NCBI RefSeq assembly: GCF_964204645.1
Contig: NC_134026.1
Coordinates: 21,532,650-21,596,649 of the forward strand
Length of the DNA: 64,000 nucleotides
Reading direction: 5' to 3'
Source: Tubulanus polymorphus
Taxonomy: Eukaryota > Nemertea > Palaeonemertea > Tubulaniformes > Tubulanidae
A program made the position numbers and the translations under genes. The notes under the pieces were generated by a model. The model saw only the letters and a list, made by a program, of their open reading frames with translations. It searched no databases and was not told where the DNA came from. Shown piece after piece: positions 45,601-56,700 of the stretch; within the stretch, counting starts at the first letter, position 1, and each line of letters begins with the position of its first letter.

Positions 45601-46130
45601 GCCAGGAATAATAGTGAATAGCTGCTTGATGGTGACGACAAGTCACCGGAGTCAGAGAGGAATTTTAGTTGCCATCAGAGTTGACAGATTTTCTTGCCGA
45701 TTTCTTCAGAACTGCTTCCAAAAAGACAGATTACTACACAACATCCACAGCCGATGTCACAATGAGGAGTTAAGTGTGTCTATTTCAACAGCAGCCAATC
45801 AGTTTTAGTAGTAATGTACATACCTGATAAAGGTACAGATGGGCAGTGTAGTGAAAGTGACTCCATAATTTGAATGTTTCCATGCCTATAGTAAAATTTT
45901 TAGAAAATGGTCTTTTCTCCGAGACTATCCTCTATACCTTTTTTGAGCCAAGAAAGTAGATTATATACTACAACAATTTCTAAACAGTGCTTTAAAGTAC
46001 CACAGAGACCCCACACTATTCTTGTTGTATTCATATCAATTTCATCCTGAAAGATGCTGTTTAGAAGATAATTTAAAAGTGATGGAGGAAAACTGATGCT
46101 TCAAAGACAAAACTTGACACACAGAATTCG
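42633..46130. other. 3' UTR and spacer between 14-3-3 gene 2 and FTSJ3
   Basis: No gene is recognisable. A pogo-like element lies at 43470-43610, and several AATAAA signals occur (43743, 46132). The rest is AT-rich, with short chance frames such as 45443-45808. Confidence 0.4.
43470..43610. mobile_element. Pogo/Tigger-like element
   Basis: The left end, CAGTCAAACCCCGATAAAAC, and the right end (opposite strand, CACGGTAAAACCCCGATAAA) share AAACCCCGATAAAA. TA dinucleotides flank both ends. The length is 141 bp. It lies in the presumed 3' UTR region after cassette C. Confidence 0.6.
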
Positions 46131-46141
46131 TAATAAAAACC

Positions 46142-46147
46142 TTTATT
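46142..46147 (-). terminator. Poly(A) signal of FTSJ3
   Basis: TTTATT on the plus strand is AATAAA on the minus strand, 14 bases past the stop, which implies a very short 3' UTR. Confidence 0.5.
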
Positions 46148-46160
46148 ATCCAAAGAGACA

Positions 46161-49100
46161 TCATTTCTTTTTTCGACTTTTTGCTTGCCTGCCCCCCTTT
46201 TTCTGATTCTTAACATTCACTTTGTGTTGTCGATCATCCTTTCTCATTCTGGGATCGACAACTTTGAAGCGACCTTTCACACCAGCTGGACGACTGACTC
46301 GCTTGCCCATTCCTCTTTTAGCAACCACGTACTGTACTTCCTCTTTCTTATTTTTCAGTAAGCCCGCTCGTTTATATATCCTAGGAGAGTTAATGCAAAT
46401 TACAGCGACATGTACTAGGTAATCCTCACTTGCCAGGGATTGAGTGCCTCCTACCGAAACTCACACTAAGACGTACACTGGCCACAAATCCTTTAGATCT
46501 ATTAATCTGCCCAAGTTTTCTTGGGCGGACATCTTGCTAGTCAGCAGCCACCAATTTATATATCTAGCCAATCAGATGTGTTGTGCTGATAGAGCGAATC
46601 TGCTAGTTAAAAACAACGCATCTGATTGGCTTAATACATAGACTGGTGGCGGATGTCCGCTAAAGATATCTTGAGCAGTGTATTAGACCCAATGAAGGTT
46701 CTGGGGCCAGGGTTTGTGTTGGCACGAGCTTCAGTGGGAGGCAATCACACCCTTGCAAGCGAAGATCGAACTGTGTATGACAGAAACCTTTTTTATCACG
46801 TACTGTTTAATTTGTTGCCACTTTTCACGATCGGTCACATCGACCGTTTCAGACACGACGTCCGCTTTCTTTCGCGCTTTTTCGATCCTTTTGACCATCT
46901 TGAAAAAGAACAACAAAAATCTCATTTTTTCTACCATCGAAATCAATCAAGCAGCTATCTACAAAGGATATATGGTTGCCTGAACAAACCTTTCTCTTTT
47001 TTCGGCCTTTTGCTTCCGCTATTTTCTTCATCGGTCTCGCATTGACTGCTTTCAGTCTTTCTTTATATTCGGCTACCTCTTCCTGAATTAAAAAACACGT
47101 TTCATCGATTAGTACATGCACGCAAGGAATTATCGAAAACCTCAAATAATAAAACTGACCTTCGTTACAGGCAGCCTTTTCTTCATATGCTTTCTTTCAT
47201 CTTGCACAAACCAGTCGGGCAAGTGTTCGTCATTGTTTGTGAACCTAGACAATTTACAAACATAAACCTGGTACATGCAAGCATACGTTATATGAGTGAA
47301 TTTTATAGATCCGGAAAAATTGTTGCAATGACTAAACCGACCATTTAAAATGATGATATTATTGGGTCCAATGTTTGATTTTCTATACAGGGTCCATACA
47401 GATCAGTCATTCCTGGATATAATGTTTAATTTTCTATACAGAGTGCATACAGACCAGTCATTCCTGGATATAAGGAGTTTTCAAGGATTTTTAAAGGAAA
47501 AAGATTCAAATTTTGAAGAAGGGCCCGCATCGCATTTATATCCCACAAAACTTTCTAATTGCCCATTTCTCAAAACTGAAGGAGTTTTAAAGGACTTTCT
47601 TGCTACATTGCTCGAATTAATGGAGCCTCAAGCCCCTTTAAAAATATTTTTGGTTTAGAAGCACTTTCAGGAATCGAGGAACTGTTATAACTATTCTTCC
47701 CGATTATGTGTCTCATCAAAACATCTGGATTGACCAGGTTGTACTTTTTATTTTTCACAATTGTTTCAAGTAATTAATCATTACCTGTTATACGCTCCCT
47801 CGATGATATCACGTCGTCGCTTTTGTGACTGTACCATCGCAGCACCGATAGCGAGACCTTCCGGATCCAACTTTCGAATTTTCGCCGCTTGCGTCTCGGC
47901 GGGCACCACTTCAAATCCGGCAGTATTCCCGCGTTTTAATGACGTCGTCTCTTTCGAATCTAGATTCTCGTTTATGTCGTAATCGCTGTCGTCATCATCA
48001 TCTTCCGAATCATCTGAAATATCATCATCGATGGATTTCAACTGAAACTCGTTATCGATACCGGACTCGTCCTCGGAATCGGATATTGCGTCGCCAACAT
48101 CTGATTCGCCATCAGAATTCTGCCTATCGTCTGATCTTTTATTTTTCTTCGCTTTATGTTCTTTCTTGTCCAGGTTTGTTGAAGATTTCCCTTTAATTAA
48201 ATAGAATGAATGGATGACCTTAATTTCAATTTACTTCAAGAAAAAATGTGTGTTAAATGCCTTTTGACCAAAATTACAGGATTCATCCAATCGCAAAGAT
48301 TGCCTTCAACCCAATTACCTAAGATTACGCCGCCCTTTTTCTTGTATTCCTCCGCCATTTTTTCAACTTCCAAATCCTCATCACGGTCGCCTTCGATTCC
48401 GCTGAAAATGTCCTATGAAACAAAAATACGGTACAGTAAGCTGTGCCCAAATCAGACATGGCCAACTCGGGCTTTGGACTATCTTGGCCAAAAACGACTT
48501 CAAAAAACACATTTTTCTGTTCTTTAACCTAAACCAATTTTGTCAGGCCCAATCTGAGTTAAGTGAAGTCGACTGTTTGCACCTTACTCGTGGCAAAAAC
48601 GTATCGAGTATGTCAAATGGTGAAAACTTACTCAAGACTCACCTTTTTAAACCACAGCGCTGCTTGGCGTTGAGATTTGTTGCTTTTTTCCTCTAGGTCA
48701 AGCATCAGTGGATTGGAATCGGGTTCCTCCTGCCTGGAATACAATATCATATATAGTATCACTCGCTTAATTCCGATAATTTTGGACCGATGAAACTAAT
48801 CTGGTTCATTAGAGAAATCCTAATCAAACGTCATATTTTACAGGATACATTCATATGTAGAAATGTTTTGTAAATATTGCAACAACATTTGAATTCATTC
48901 AATTAACCATATACAATATAATACATTAGGTAGTACTTGAGAGATGGCGCGAAAACCAACTTACTCATCTTTTTCATCATCATTATCACTTTCCTCTTCC
49001 TCTTCACCCTCTTCATTATATTCCTCCATTTCTAATTCCGCTTCCTCATCTTCCGAGTCGTCGTGTTCGCTTTCACTTTCGTCGCTGTAATCTTGAGTGG

Positions 49101-52100
49101 CGCCTCGATCGTAAGCCTGTCGAAGTTTACGATTCGACGTCATGTCATCGTCACTTTCATCTCCGTCGTCGTCCATGAAATCGATATCACCTTTTTCAAC
49201 AACTGACAAACCCTGGAATTATATTCAGTGAGAGAATATATTCAGAGGACCAGGAAAATTGATAACAACAGCAGCAATAGTTGTTACATGCAACATTACC
49301 TAAGCCACTGTTAAGCAGAGGCCAAGAATGAATGAATGAATGATAACATCTCATTCCTTACCTCTTTACTTTTGATTTTTCCTAATTTGAATAATGAAAT
49401 GTCATCTTGAAAGTCGTGTTTGTCACCGGGAATAACCATCTTTAAATCCATCTTCTGGCGTAATTTCGCCTTTTCTTTTCGCACTTTTTTCAATTTTCTG
49501 AAAATCAGAGAGAACGTCGGTTAATTTCAACATAATAAGTCAAAGATGATGGGAAATTCTTACTACTCTTTACTTCTCAACTTACTTCTTCTGTTCATGC
49601 TGTTCCGAAGCTTTCATTTCAGCTAATTTCTGATTAATCTGTTCATCCTCATCCACCTGATCTTCATTTTCCTCCTTTGTTTCTTCAATTTCTCTGAAAA
49701 ACAAAATTCCCGGTACCGTATAAATCCTGAAAAATCCCTCAATCCACCGAAACAACACTGGCGGGGACTTGATAGTTAGAATAGAATTCAATTCATCAAT
49801 AAGAAAATTACAAACCCTTCGTCTAGTTTTAGTTTCTCCGCGAATTCTTTGACAAGCTTTTTCCGCCAATTCAATAATGTTCTGTAAAAGATAAAATCAA
49901 TGAAATTACAATAATTGATTGACGAGAAAAATTCATAAATAAGGGGATTATATGCATCTTTTTGATAGAACACATTTACCTGATTTCTTTCTTTCCGAGA
50001 ACTTTGATATCCTTGCAACATTCCTTAATTTCAGTGGTGGTGGAAACATGACTGAGAACAGTTTTGAGGTCAATATCAATCTGAGAATTTCGATAACAGT
50101 GAATTTAGCGACCATAAATTTCAAGTTCATGCCTGCATTTAAATCCTAGAATGACTTACTGCACTTGCTGTGGAAAGAAGTTCTACATGATTTTCCGCTT
50201 GTAGAAACTTGCTCACTGGTAACGTATGGAAACACGTATAATCACCATCAGCATAACCTTCAACTTTCCTGGAAAATATTAACAACTTAGTCACTCAGGT
50301 ACTATAACTTAAATCTAATTTAGTAAGTGTTCAATCAACTTTTACACCACCAAATATTGGAAAACAATATACCAAAGCTTGTTGAATTCTTTTCTAAACA
50401 AACATGAGGAAACACAATAAATAGCCAAAAGCGGGATGAAAACAATGGTAGAAGTTGATACTAACTTATTCTTTTTCTCAGGATGAATCATATTTATTTC
50501 ATTAGTTGGGCCAGTGTCGACTTCTTTGAAGACGAATTTCGGATCGAGAAGTTTCGGATCGATTTTATCCGGCGCGAAGTAATGCTGACAGACGACGAAC
50601 ACCTCTGCCGATTCATTTCGTGAAGCTTGCGGTTTCGTAGCGAAAACCTTTCGGAAGAACTGCTTGAAAACCCACATCAACGCGTTGTAATCTTTCGAAC
50701 GGAAAACCTTCGTAACGAACCAACCGCCTTTTTTCAAAAAGTCTGTTCCAAGACGTAGCGCTTGAAGAGTCAACTCGGCTATAAAACAAGGATCATCACA
50801 TTTTAATTGACAATGAACCAAAGGTTAATGAACTAAATTCATAATTTTGGCATAAGTTGAGTATGGCCAATAGGCCTAATTGATTGAGTGGCATTTTGAG
50901 TTATTATTTGTTCATCCAAATTTTCTAACAATTTCAATTTCAATTTATTCATCATAAATCCAAAGTATAAGATTGTGAATGAAGAAAAACAACAATAACA
51001 ACAAACAGACAAAAAACAAAAATGTGTGACACAAAGATGTGCACTAACAGAAAAATAATAAAAGGAGAGAGAAGTAATACAATGTCTAACATATATATAT
51101 ACAATATTATTTAAGTGATATTTACAAGCCCATGATATATAAATTTCGCGATATTTAAGAAGATTGGTTTATTGGGATTAGTAAAGGCCGAAAGAAAAGT
51201 ATCTAGGTTTAGATTTACAATATCATATTTAGTTCTTAAGTTATCCTGCAGTTTACAATAAAAAAAGAACATGGGATTCGTCGCCGACAGCGTTACAGTG
51301 AGGGCAAATACGATTTGGTTGAGCGATGCCGAGTCTCCTTCCTTTTTCAATTATAAGGTTATGACATGACAATGGAAGTTTTGCTATTGCTGATTTTAGA
51401 GAATGGTCTTTTAAGAATAATAAATATGGTTCTAGCTGAAATTTAGATTTCATAGTTCTATAAAAGTTATACCGGCTGTGAGTTGGATCATTGATCTCTG
51501 AATTCCAAAAAATAAGAAAACCCTGCTGCATATATTTACATACAATTCTAGTTGATCTGGTTATATTTGGATGAAATATCCAAAATACGACATAATATAC
51601 AATAGAAATAGCATGGGCCTAAACAATTTCAAAAGGATTCATAATTATGGGTTGAAAGATAATTAATTACCTTGAGCAAATGCATCATGAACCCAGTTTT
51701 TACCCAAATTGGGTGCACCATCATTCAACACGCAATCAGCTTTCCATGTTTGAAGTTCTTTCTTCAAGGCCTAGAAAGAGATAACCAGAAAATGTAATCA
51801 CAAAATTTAAAAGAGACACCAAACTTCTTTTAAAACTGGTTCCTCAAATATTTGAATATTTTGGACTCAATTCACGCGTATTTCCAAATAATCATATTTT
51901 CTACCTGTCGACATTTATCTGTAGTAATATCTTCGGTGAGTGTGATACAATTTGGAACGGCCCGAATCGGCACCAAATCAACACCTGCAACATAAACAAG
52001 GAATAAACAAACCACTTCGCAGGACTGGATCAAAGAATCAAATCTCTATAAATGAATCGGCCGAAATGCTTACCGATAACATGACTAGAAACTGGAGTTT

Positions 52101-52626
52101 GATTGGCGGCTACTTGTAACCAACCACCAGGCGCGGCGCACAGATCTATAACCACTCTTGATGATTGTAAAAACTGATATTTTCGATTCAATTGCAACAA
52201 TTTAAATGCAGCTCTTGATCTGTAACCTGAAAGGATATACACATCGCATTCAATTCATTGACAATGAGTCAATAAGGTTTGAAAATATATAGTAAAAGAT
52301 TAGGCCAGGGCCGTGTGGGAAAAGTCATGTAAAAATAAAATGAATTTCAAAATGATCAATATCATTACAGGATCCAGTTCCACAGAGTCAAATCTTAACT
52401 CACAACTGTGGAACTGGGTCCAGTAGATTGATAAAGCCTCCTTTGGATGAAAAGAATGAAACGATACGAAAAATTCTAATTCAAAAGTAAATTATGATTG
52501 AAGAATCCGACCAGTTCAGTTTATTAATGAGTTCCACAGCGAATGACTCGAATATTTACCGGTTTCCTTGGCTAAATGGTAGAATTTATCCCGACGGGCT
52601 TTTCCAGTTTTTACTTTCTTGCCCAT
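46161..52626 (-). CDS. FTSJ3: pre-rRNA 2'-O-ribose methyltransferase FTSJ3 (yeast Spb1 type)
   Basis: FTSJ3/Spb1 is a nucleolar methyltransferase that modifies 28S-type rRNA and is needed for 60S assembly. Eighteen exons: 52626-52560, 52226-52074, 51984-51905, 51770-51671, 50778-50466, 50268-50160, 50080-49980, 49881-49816, 49693-49586, 49497-49362, 49212-48965, 48733-48643, 48412-48319, 48190-47785, 47244-47160, 47082-46990, 46898-46804 and 46380-46161. They give 854 aa (human 847). Visible are [24 protein letters not shown], the SAM site [31 protein letters not shown] and ESAEVFVV, which carry the K-D-K-E residues of FtsJ enzymes. A long acidic middle follows, then the Spb1 C-terminal domain ([52 protein letters not shown]). 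It is divergent from EIF3C. Confidence 0.96.
46525..46660. mobile_element. Foldback element in FTSJ3 intron 17
   Basis: The arms 46525-46584 and 46613-46660 are inverted: GCGGACATC, GCCACCA, TAGCCAATCAGATG and TTGT recur as complements. The loop is short. There is no coding capacity. Confidence 0.6.
47371..47472. repeat. 51-bp tandem duplication in an FTSJ3 intron
   Basis: 47371-47421 and 47422-47472 are near-identical units (ATGTTTGATTTTCTATACAG... to ATTCCTGGATATA) with about four differences. They lie between two FTSJ3 exons. Confidence 0.75.
47550..47665 (-). repeat. Dispersed repeat, copy 3 (diverged)
   Basis: On the minus strand, AAAGGGGCTTGAGGC, AATTCGAGCAATGT and CTTTTGAGAAAT-like blocks (TCAGTTTTGAGAAATGGGC) follow the order seen in copies 1 and 2. 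Confidence 0.4.
51110..51531 (-). mobile_element. Fragment of a LINE retrotransposon (3' end of the RT protein)
   Basis: Minus-strand frames encode [20 protein letters not shown] and then [27 protein letters not shown]. The second has the C-terminal CPxC...DExHxLF pattern typical of non-LTR retrotransposon polyproteins. A second frame continues with [17 protein letters not shown] and AKFIYHG, so the copy is frameshifted. Only the 3' end remains, in FTSJ3 intron 4. Confidence 0.7.
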
Positions 52627-53754
52627 GTTTATCCCGTTGTGGAGCTAGGGGTATTTATTTACTGGGAATTTAGGGATAAACATGCGATCTTCCACATGTG
52701 CGTGTGAACTACGTCACGGGTACTTGCGTTGATGGACTCGACTGCGGCAATCGAGGATTCCACTTGAATTCGAGGCAAGCGAGGACTCGGCGCGCTCTGG
52801 CGGCTGTACAACAATAAAAATCTTAAATTTTGAATCTAAAAACGAGAATATGCCTTGTAGACCTATATATTTGGAATACTCGTTAAGCTTATAATATATC
52901 TGGAATATCTTTTTAACGAATCGTTAAAAAAGTTTCGCGCAATAAAATTTACTTTAGACCCAGTCTGCCCGGTTTTTAAAATTTTGTAACTTGTGTTTTG
53001 TTTTTTGTTATTTCAAAATTTGTAACTTTATTGAATTTGGGAATCTTATATGTAGTGTTAACATAATGATCAATAAAGAATTGAATTTAATTTACTAGGC
53101 GAAGCCACTCATAAATTGATGACGTAGTGCACAACACACGTGAAATACGCCATTTGTTGCTGCTAAAAAAGCCGGGTGTTTGGGCGCAGGTAATTCATTT
53201 TTTGAGCCCCGATAGACTAAATATGACCGCAAAATACCCCAAATATATTCCTCTTAAATTAAAAGTAAAGGACTACGTGATTTTCCTCCGATCAGGGGGC
53301 CGTGAACCCCTTCAAAATGGCCTTTTAACGCGTCGTCGACTTTCCGTATGGTGTGTCACTGTACTGTGTGTCTGTGTGTGTCATTTATATCAAATCAATA
53401 TCCATCGTCCCGTCATGAAAAAGAACTCTGTGCATCTAATCCATCCATCTGTGTCGAATTTGATAAAGATATTACAGTTTCCCAATAGAATGCTCATTTC
53501 AGAATTTTGATTGATTTTAAATTTTGAAAATTAAAACTTATCTAATTAGGCCATCTCGTCTGTCGTACTGACTCATTGAATGATGTGAAAACTGGAGTTT
53601 CTTGGCTTTAGTCAAAAACACCCATCAATTATTTTTGGGTTGATTTATTGTTGATTGGTTTTGTGTCTGGCATCTCATCTGGTTTATTCATGCAGCCTAA
53701 TTACGAATTCTACAAATTTACTATCACTTTCAGTAAAGAAAACCGGCTGCCAAG
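52627..53754. promoter_or_regulatory. Divergent promoter interval between FTSJ3 and EIF3C
   Basis: The start codons face apart across 1128 bases. At 53149-53157 CGCCATTTG resembles a YY1 site, and CACGTG (E box) lies near 53138. GGGCGCAG/GTAATTC near 53193 is a possible 5' UTR exon donor for EIF3C; the matching acceptor (CACTTTCAG) ends at 53733, 21 bases before the EIF3C ATG. Confidence 0.45.
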
Positions 53755-56700
53755 ATGTCGCGTTTTTATAAAGGAGCGATGAGCTCCGAATCGGAGTCTG
53801 AATCTGAATCGAGTGGAGACGAGGCGTTGCCTGTAGTGCAGAAAGGACCGAGCAGATTCCAATTCAGCGATGATGAGGAAGATGTGAAACGTGTTGTAAG
53901 AAGCGAGAAGGAGAAAAGGTAGGCATCGGAGAAAACAAAGTTGTGATTCGGTCAAATAGTCCTGCAAAGAAATGGAATTTAACCTCCTCCAGAGTATTGC
54001 GAGAATTCAAATTGAGTCGATGTATCAGTGGAAACCTTGATCGGGATAAATATTTGTATATTCTAGGTTTGAAGGCATGAATGATGTCATCAAAGTCTTG
54101 AAGAACCATAAGAAAATTAAAGACATGTCCAATGTCCTTACAGGTGAGCAAATGAATAAATTGTTATTCAACATCGAAAGTTAAACTATAAGATCATTGA
54201 CTCTGTTTTGAATCTCAGTTCCACAGCTGCTACAAAGATTTCATTTTAGATTTATTTTGAATTATGTTGCTATTAATTCAATTATTCTATACTGAAATGA
54301 TTTTTTGCGGGTTAAAATTGTACCAAAATTTAAGAACTAGATGCAGGATATCTGTTGGTGCTTGGCATCTGGCTCTCGTATCAATTGGAATGAGTAATGT
54401 TTATTTAACTGGCGCCTCCAGTACGTGATAATGATATTTGTTTTCTTTGAAGATTTTGAGAATCTGACGAAGGCATACGATAAAGCCAAAAAAGTCGTTG
54501 TTCAAGAAGGAATTCCGCGATTCTATATTCGCACACTCGTCGAACTGGAAGATTTTGTCGCTGAGGTCAGTGTTTTTCGACAACCCTTCACTGTGCTGCA
54601 ATTAACGAAGTTCTGTGTATTTTTCTCATCACTTTATCGCCTCGGTTACTCCTATTTCAGTGCTGGGAAGATCGCGAAGCTCGAAAACTGATGAGTAAGA
54701 ACAACGCGAAGGGTTTGACGACTCTACGTCAGAAATTGAAGAAATATAACCGCGATTACGAGAAAGAGATTACTGATTATAGAGAGGTTAGTTTAGTCGA
54801 GTTCAGTTTGCAACTGGACCTCGGCCTATCTGGAATCACGTCTCGCTAAGCTGCCTGCACCTACCATCATAGACTTGGACATTCCACGCGTCATCTCCAG
54901 TCTTTGCATATGTTCACAACTTCACGCCAGTTATGTTTTTTCAAAAATACACATTAAAACGATATTGTATTATATCAAACTTTGAAAAAAAAAATGATCA
55001 AGACTTTGCAAAATAAGGATAAGTTCCTGAAGGGGCTGGATCGTGGTTGTGTGGACCTGCATTCGTTTCATCAAAATCGTTTTAGAAATATTGTTGTTTA
55101 TGTGCAACGGTACGATTTAACTTCAGAATCCTGACAAGGAAGAAATAAAAGGCAGTGCATCGGAATCAGATGATGATGACGATGATGATGATGATGACGA
55201 CGACGATGAAATTGACGGAGGCATTGAAGCCCCGATGAAAGTCGCTAATTTCCTGAAGAAAGAAAAACCTGTCGCAGTGGTCAAAGAGCAAGAGGTGAGA
55301 AAATCATTATCTTACTTTTGCCATCTCATTCTTAACTGTTGTGTTGAAATCAGTAAAATTTGAAGCATTCGGGTTGAAATTTGTCAAAATAGAAACGAGC
55401 CTGTACTTTATCTAAAAATAATTAATTGCAGCTTAATTTTAACTGCTTTTTCAGTTCAGCAAAATATTTCATAAAATGTATGCATGAAATTTTGATTTTT
55501 TAAAGGAGTCTGACTCTGATGACGATATGTGGGCGAGCTCCGGGGGTGATAGCTCGACTTCAAGTTCAGATGATGAAGATTACGGTGAAAACCTGGCAGC
55601 TAAATTCTTGAAAAAGTGCGTATTGTATCGATTTACTGGTTGAATATTCGTATCGTCGATAATTTACTGATTTTTTGATTGTCGCACCTTCGTCGTTTAG
55701 GACCGGGCCCGAAAAAGAGAAGGACCGGATCAAACGTGACAAGGCGAAAGAGGAGAAAATTCGCGAACGGAAGAAACGTCCCGAGAGCGATGAGGACGAC
55801 GGCGAGGGAGAATGGGAGGAAGTTGTGAAAAGCGGTGCTCCGATGAAAATGGTACGAATTGCGATTGACGCGCGTTTGAAGTTTGGAAAATTGTCTCTCC
55901 GTTATTGATCGGAAATTTGATGATATGATTAATCAGAAAAAAAGCCTCAAAATTTTAAGGAAATCGTAAATCAAACTTGAGTGTTTGAAAAAATTGCCTC
56001 TTGAAAAGATGTGTCTTTGCTATTTTAATTTCTTATAATGAACTATTGTCCGAATCTGTATGGATGAATATTTTGTTGATGGTTATGAATTACAGGAGAA
56101 GCCGAAAATGTTCGCGAAAGATGCCGAAATCAATCACGAATCGGTGTACAAAAAGTTGAATGAAATCGTGTCCGGACGTGGTAAGAAGGGAACCGATAGA
56201 ACCGAACAGATCGACCTGCTGCTCGAATTGAATTCGATCTCGTCGGCTCACAATCTCGGGCCGGGAATGTTCATCAAGATCATGTTTCACGTGATCGCCG
56301 CCATCTTCGATTACAACCCGAACATCGCAACGTGCATGAAAACCGACATGTGGGAGAAGTAAGTTCATAACGGCCCGGCCGTGCTTTATCTGGTCAGTGT
56401 TTTTCGTATGCTGTCATTTTTAAGGGGCTGTATTCAATGTCAAGTATATGACGTCGTGGCTGGGGAAGTAGCAAGGCTTTTGATACCCCCAAATAGAATA
56501 TTAAGCTAAATTTTGGTGTAATCTAGTTTTCACTGGCTCAATATATATTTAAGTAATTATCAGCATTGGTAGAATATTGACATCCACACTGGTAGGTGCA
56601 GCAGATATTTTATAAGGGGTGGATGTAAAAATGGAAAGGGTGACAGCCCCTCTAAAACCATTTGCGGAGAACAGTGCTGGTGTGTCAGAAAGAACAGATG

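Noticed and set aside
46653-47045. 130-aa plus-strand frame
   Set aside because: It is antisense to confirmed FTSJ3 exons (46804-46898 and 46990-47082).
47350-47658. Repeat-containing 102-aa plus-strand frame
   Set aside because: It is explained by the in-frame 51-bp tandem duplication in an FTSJ3 intron.
48430-48590. Possible pogo-like element with CAGT ends in FTSJ3
   Set aside because: CAGT and ACTG occur at both sides, but the adjacent bases do not form an inverted repeat.
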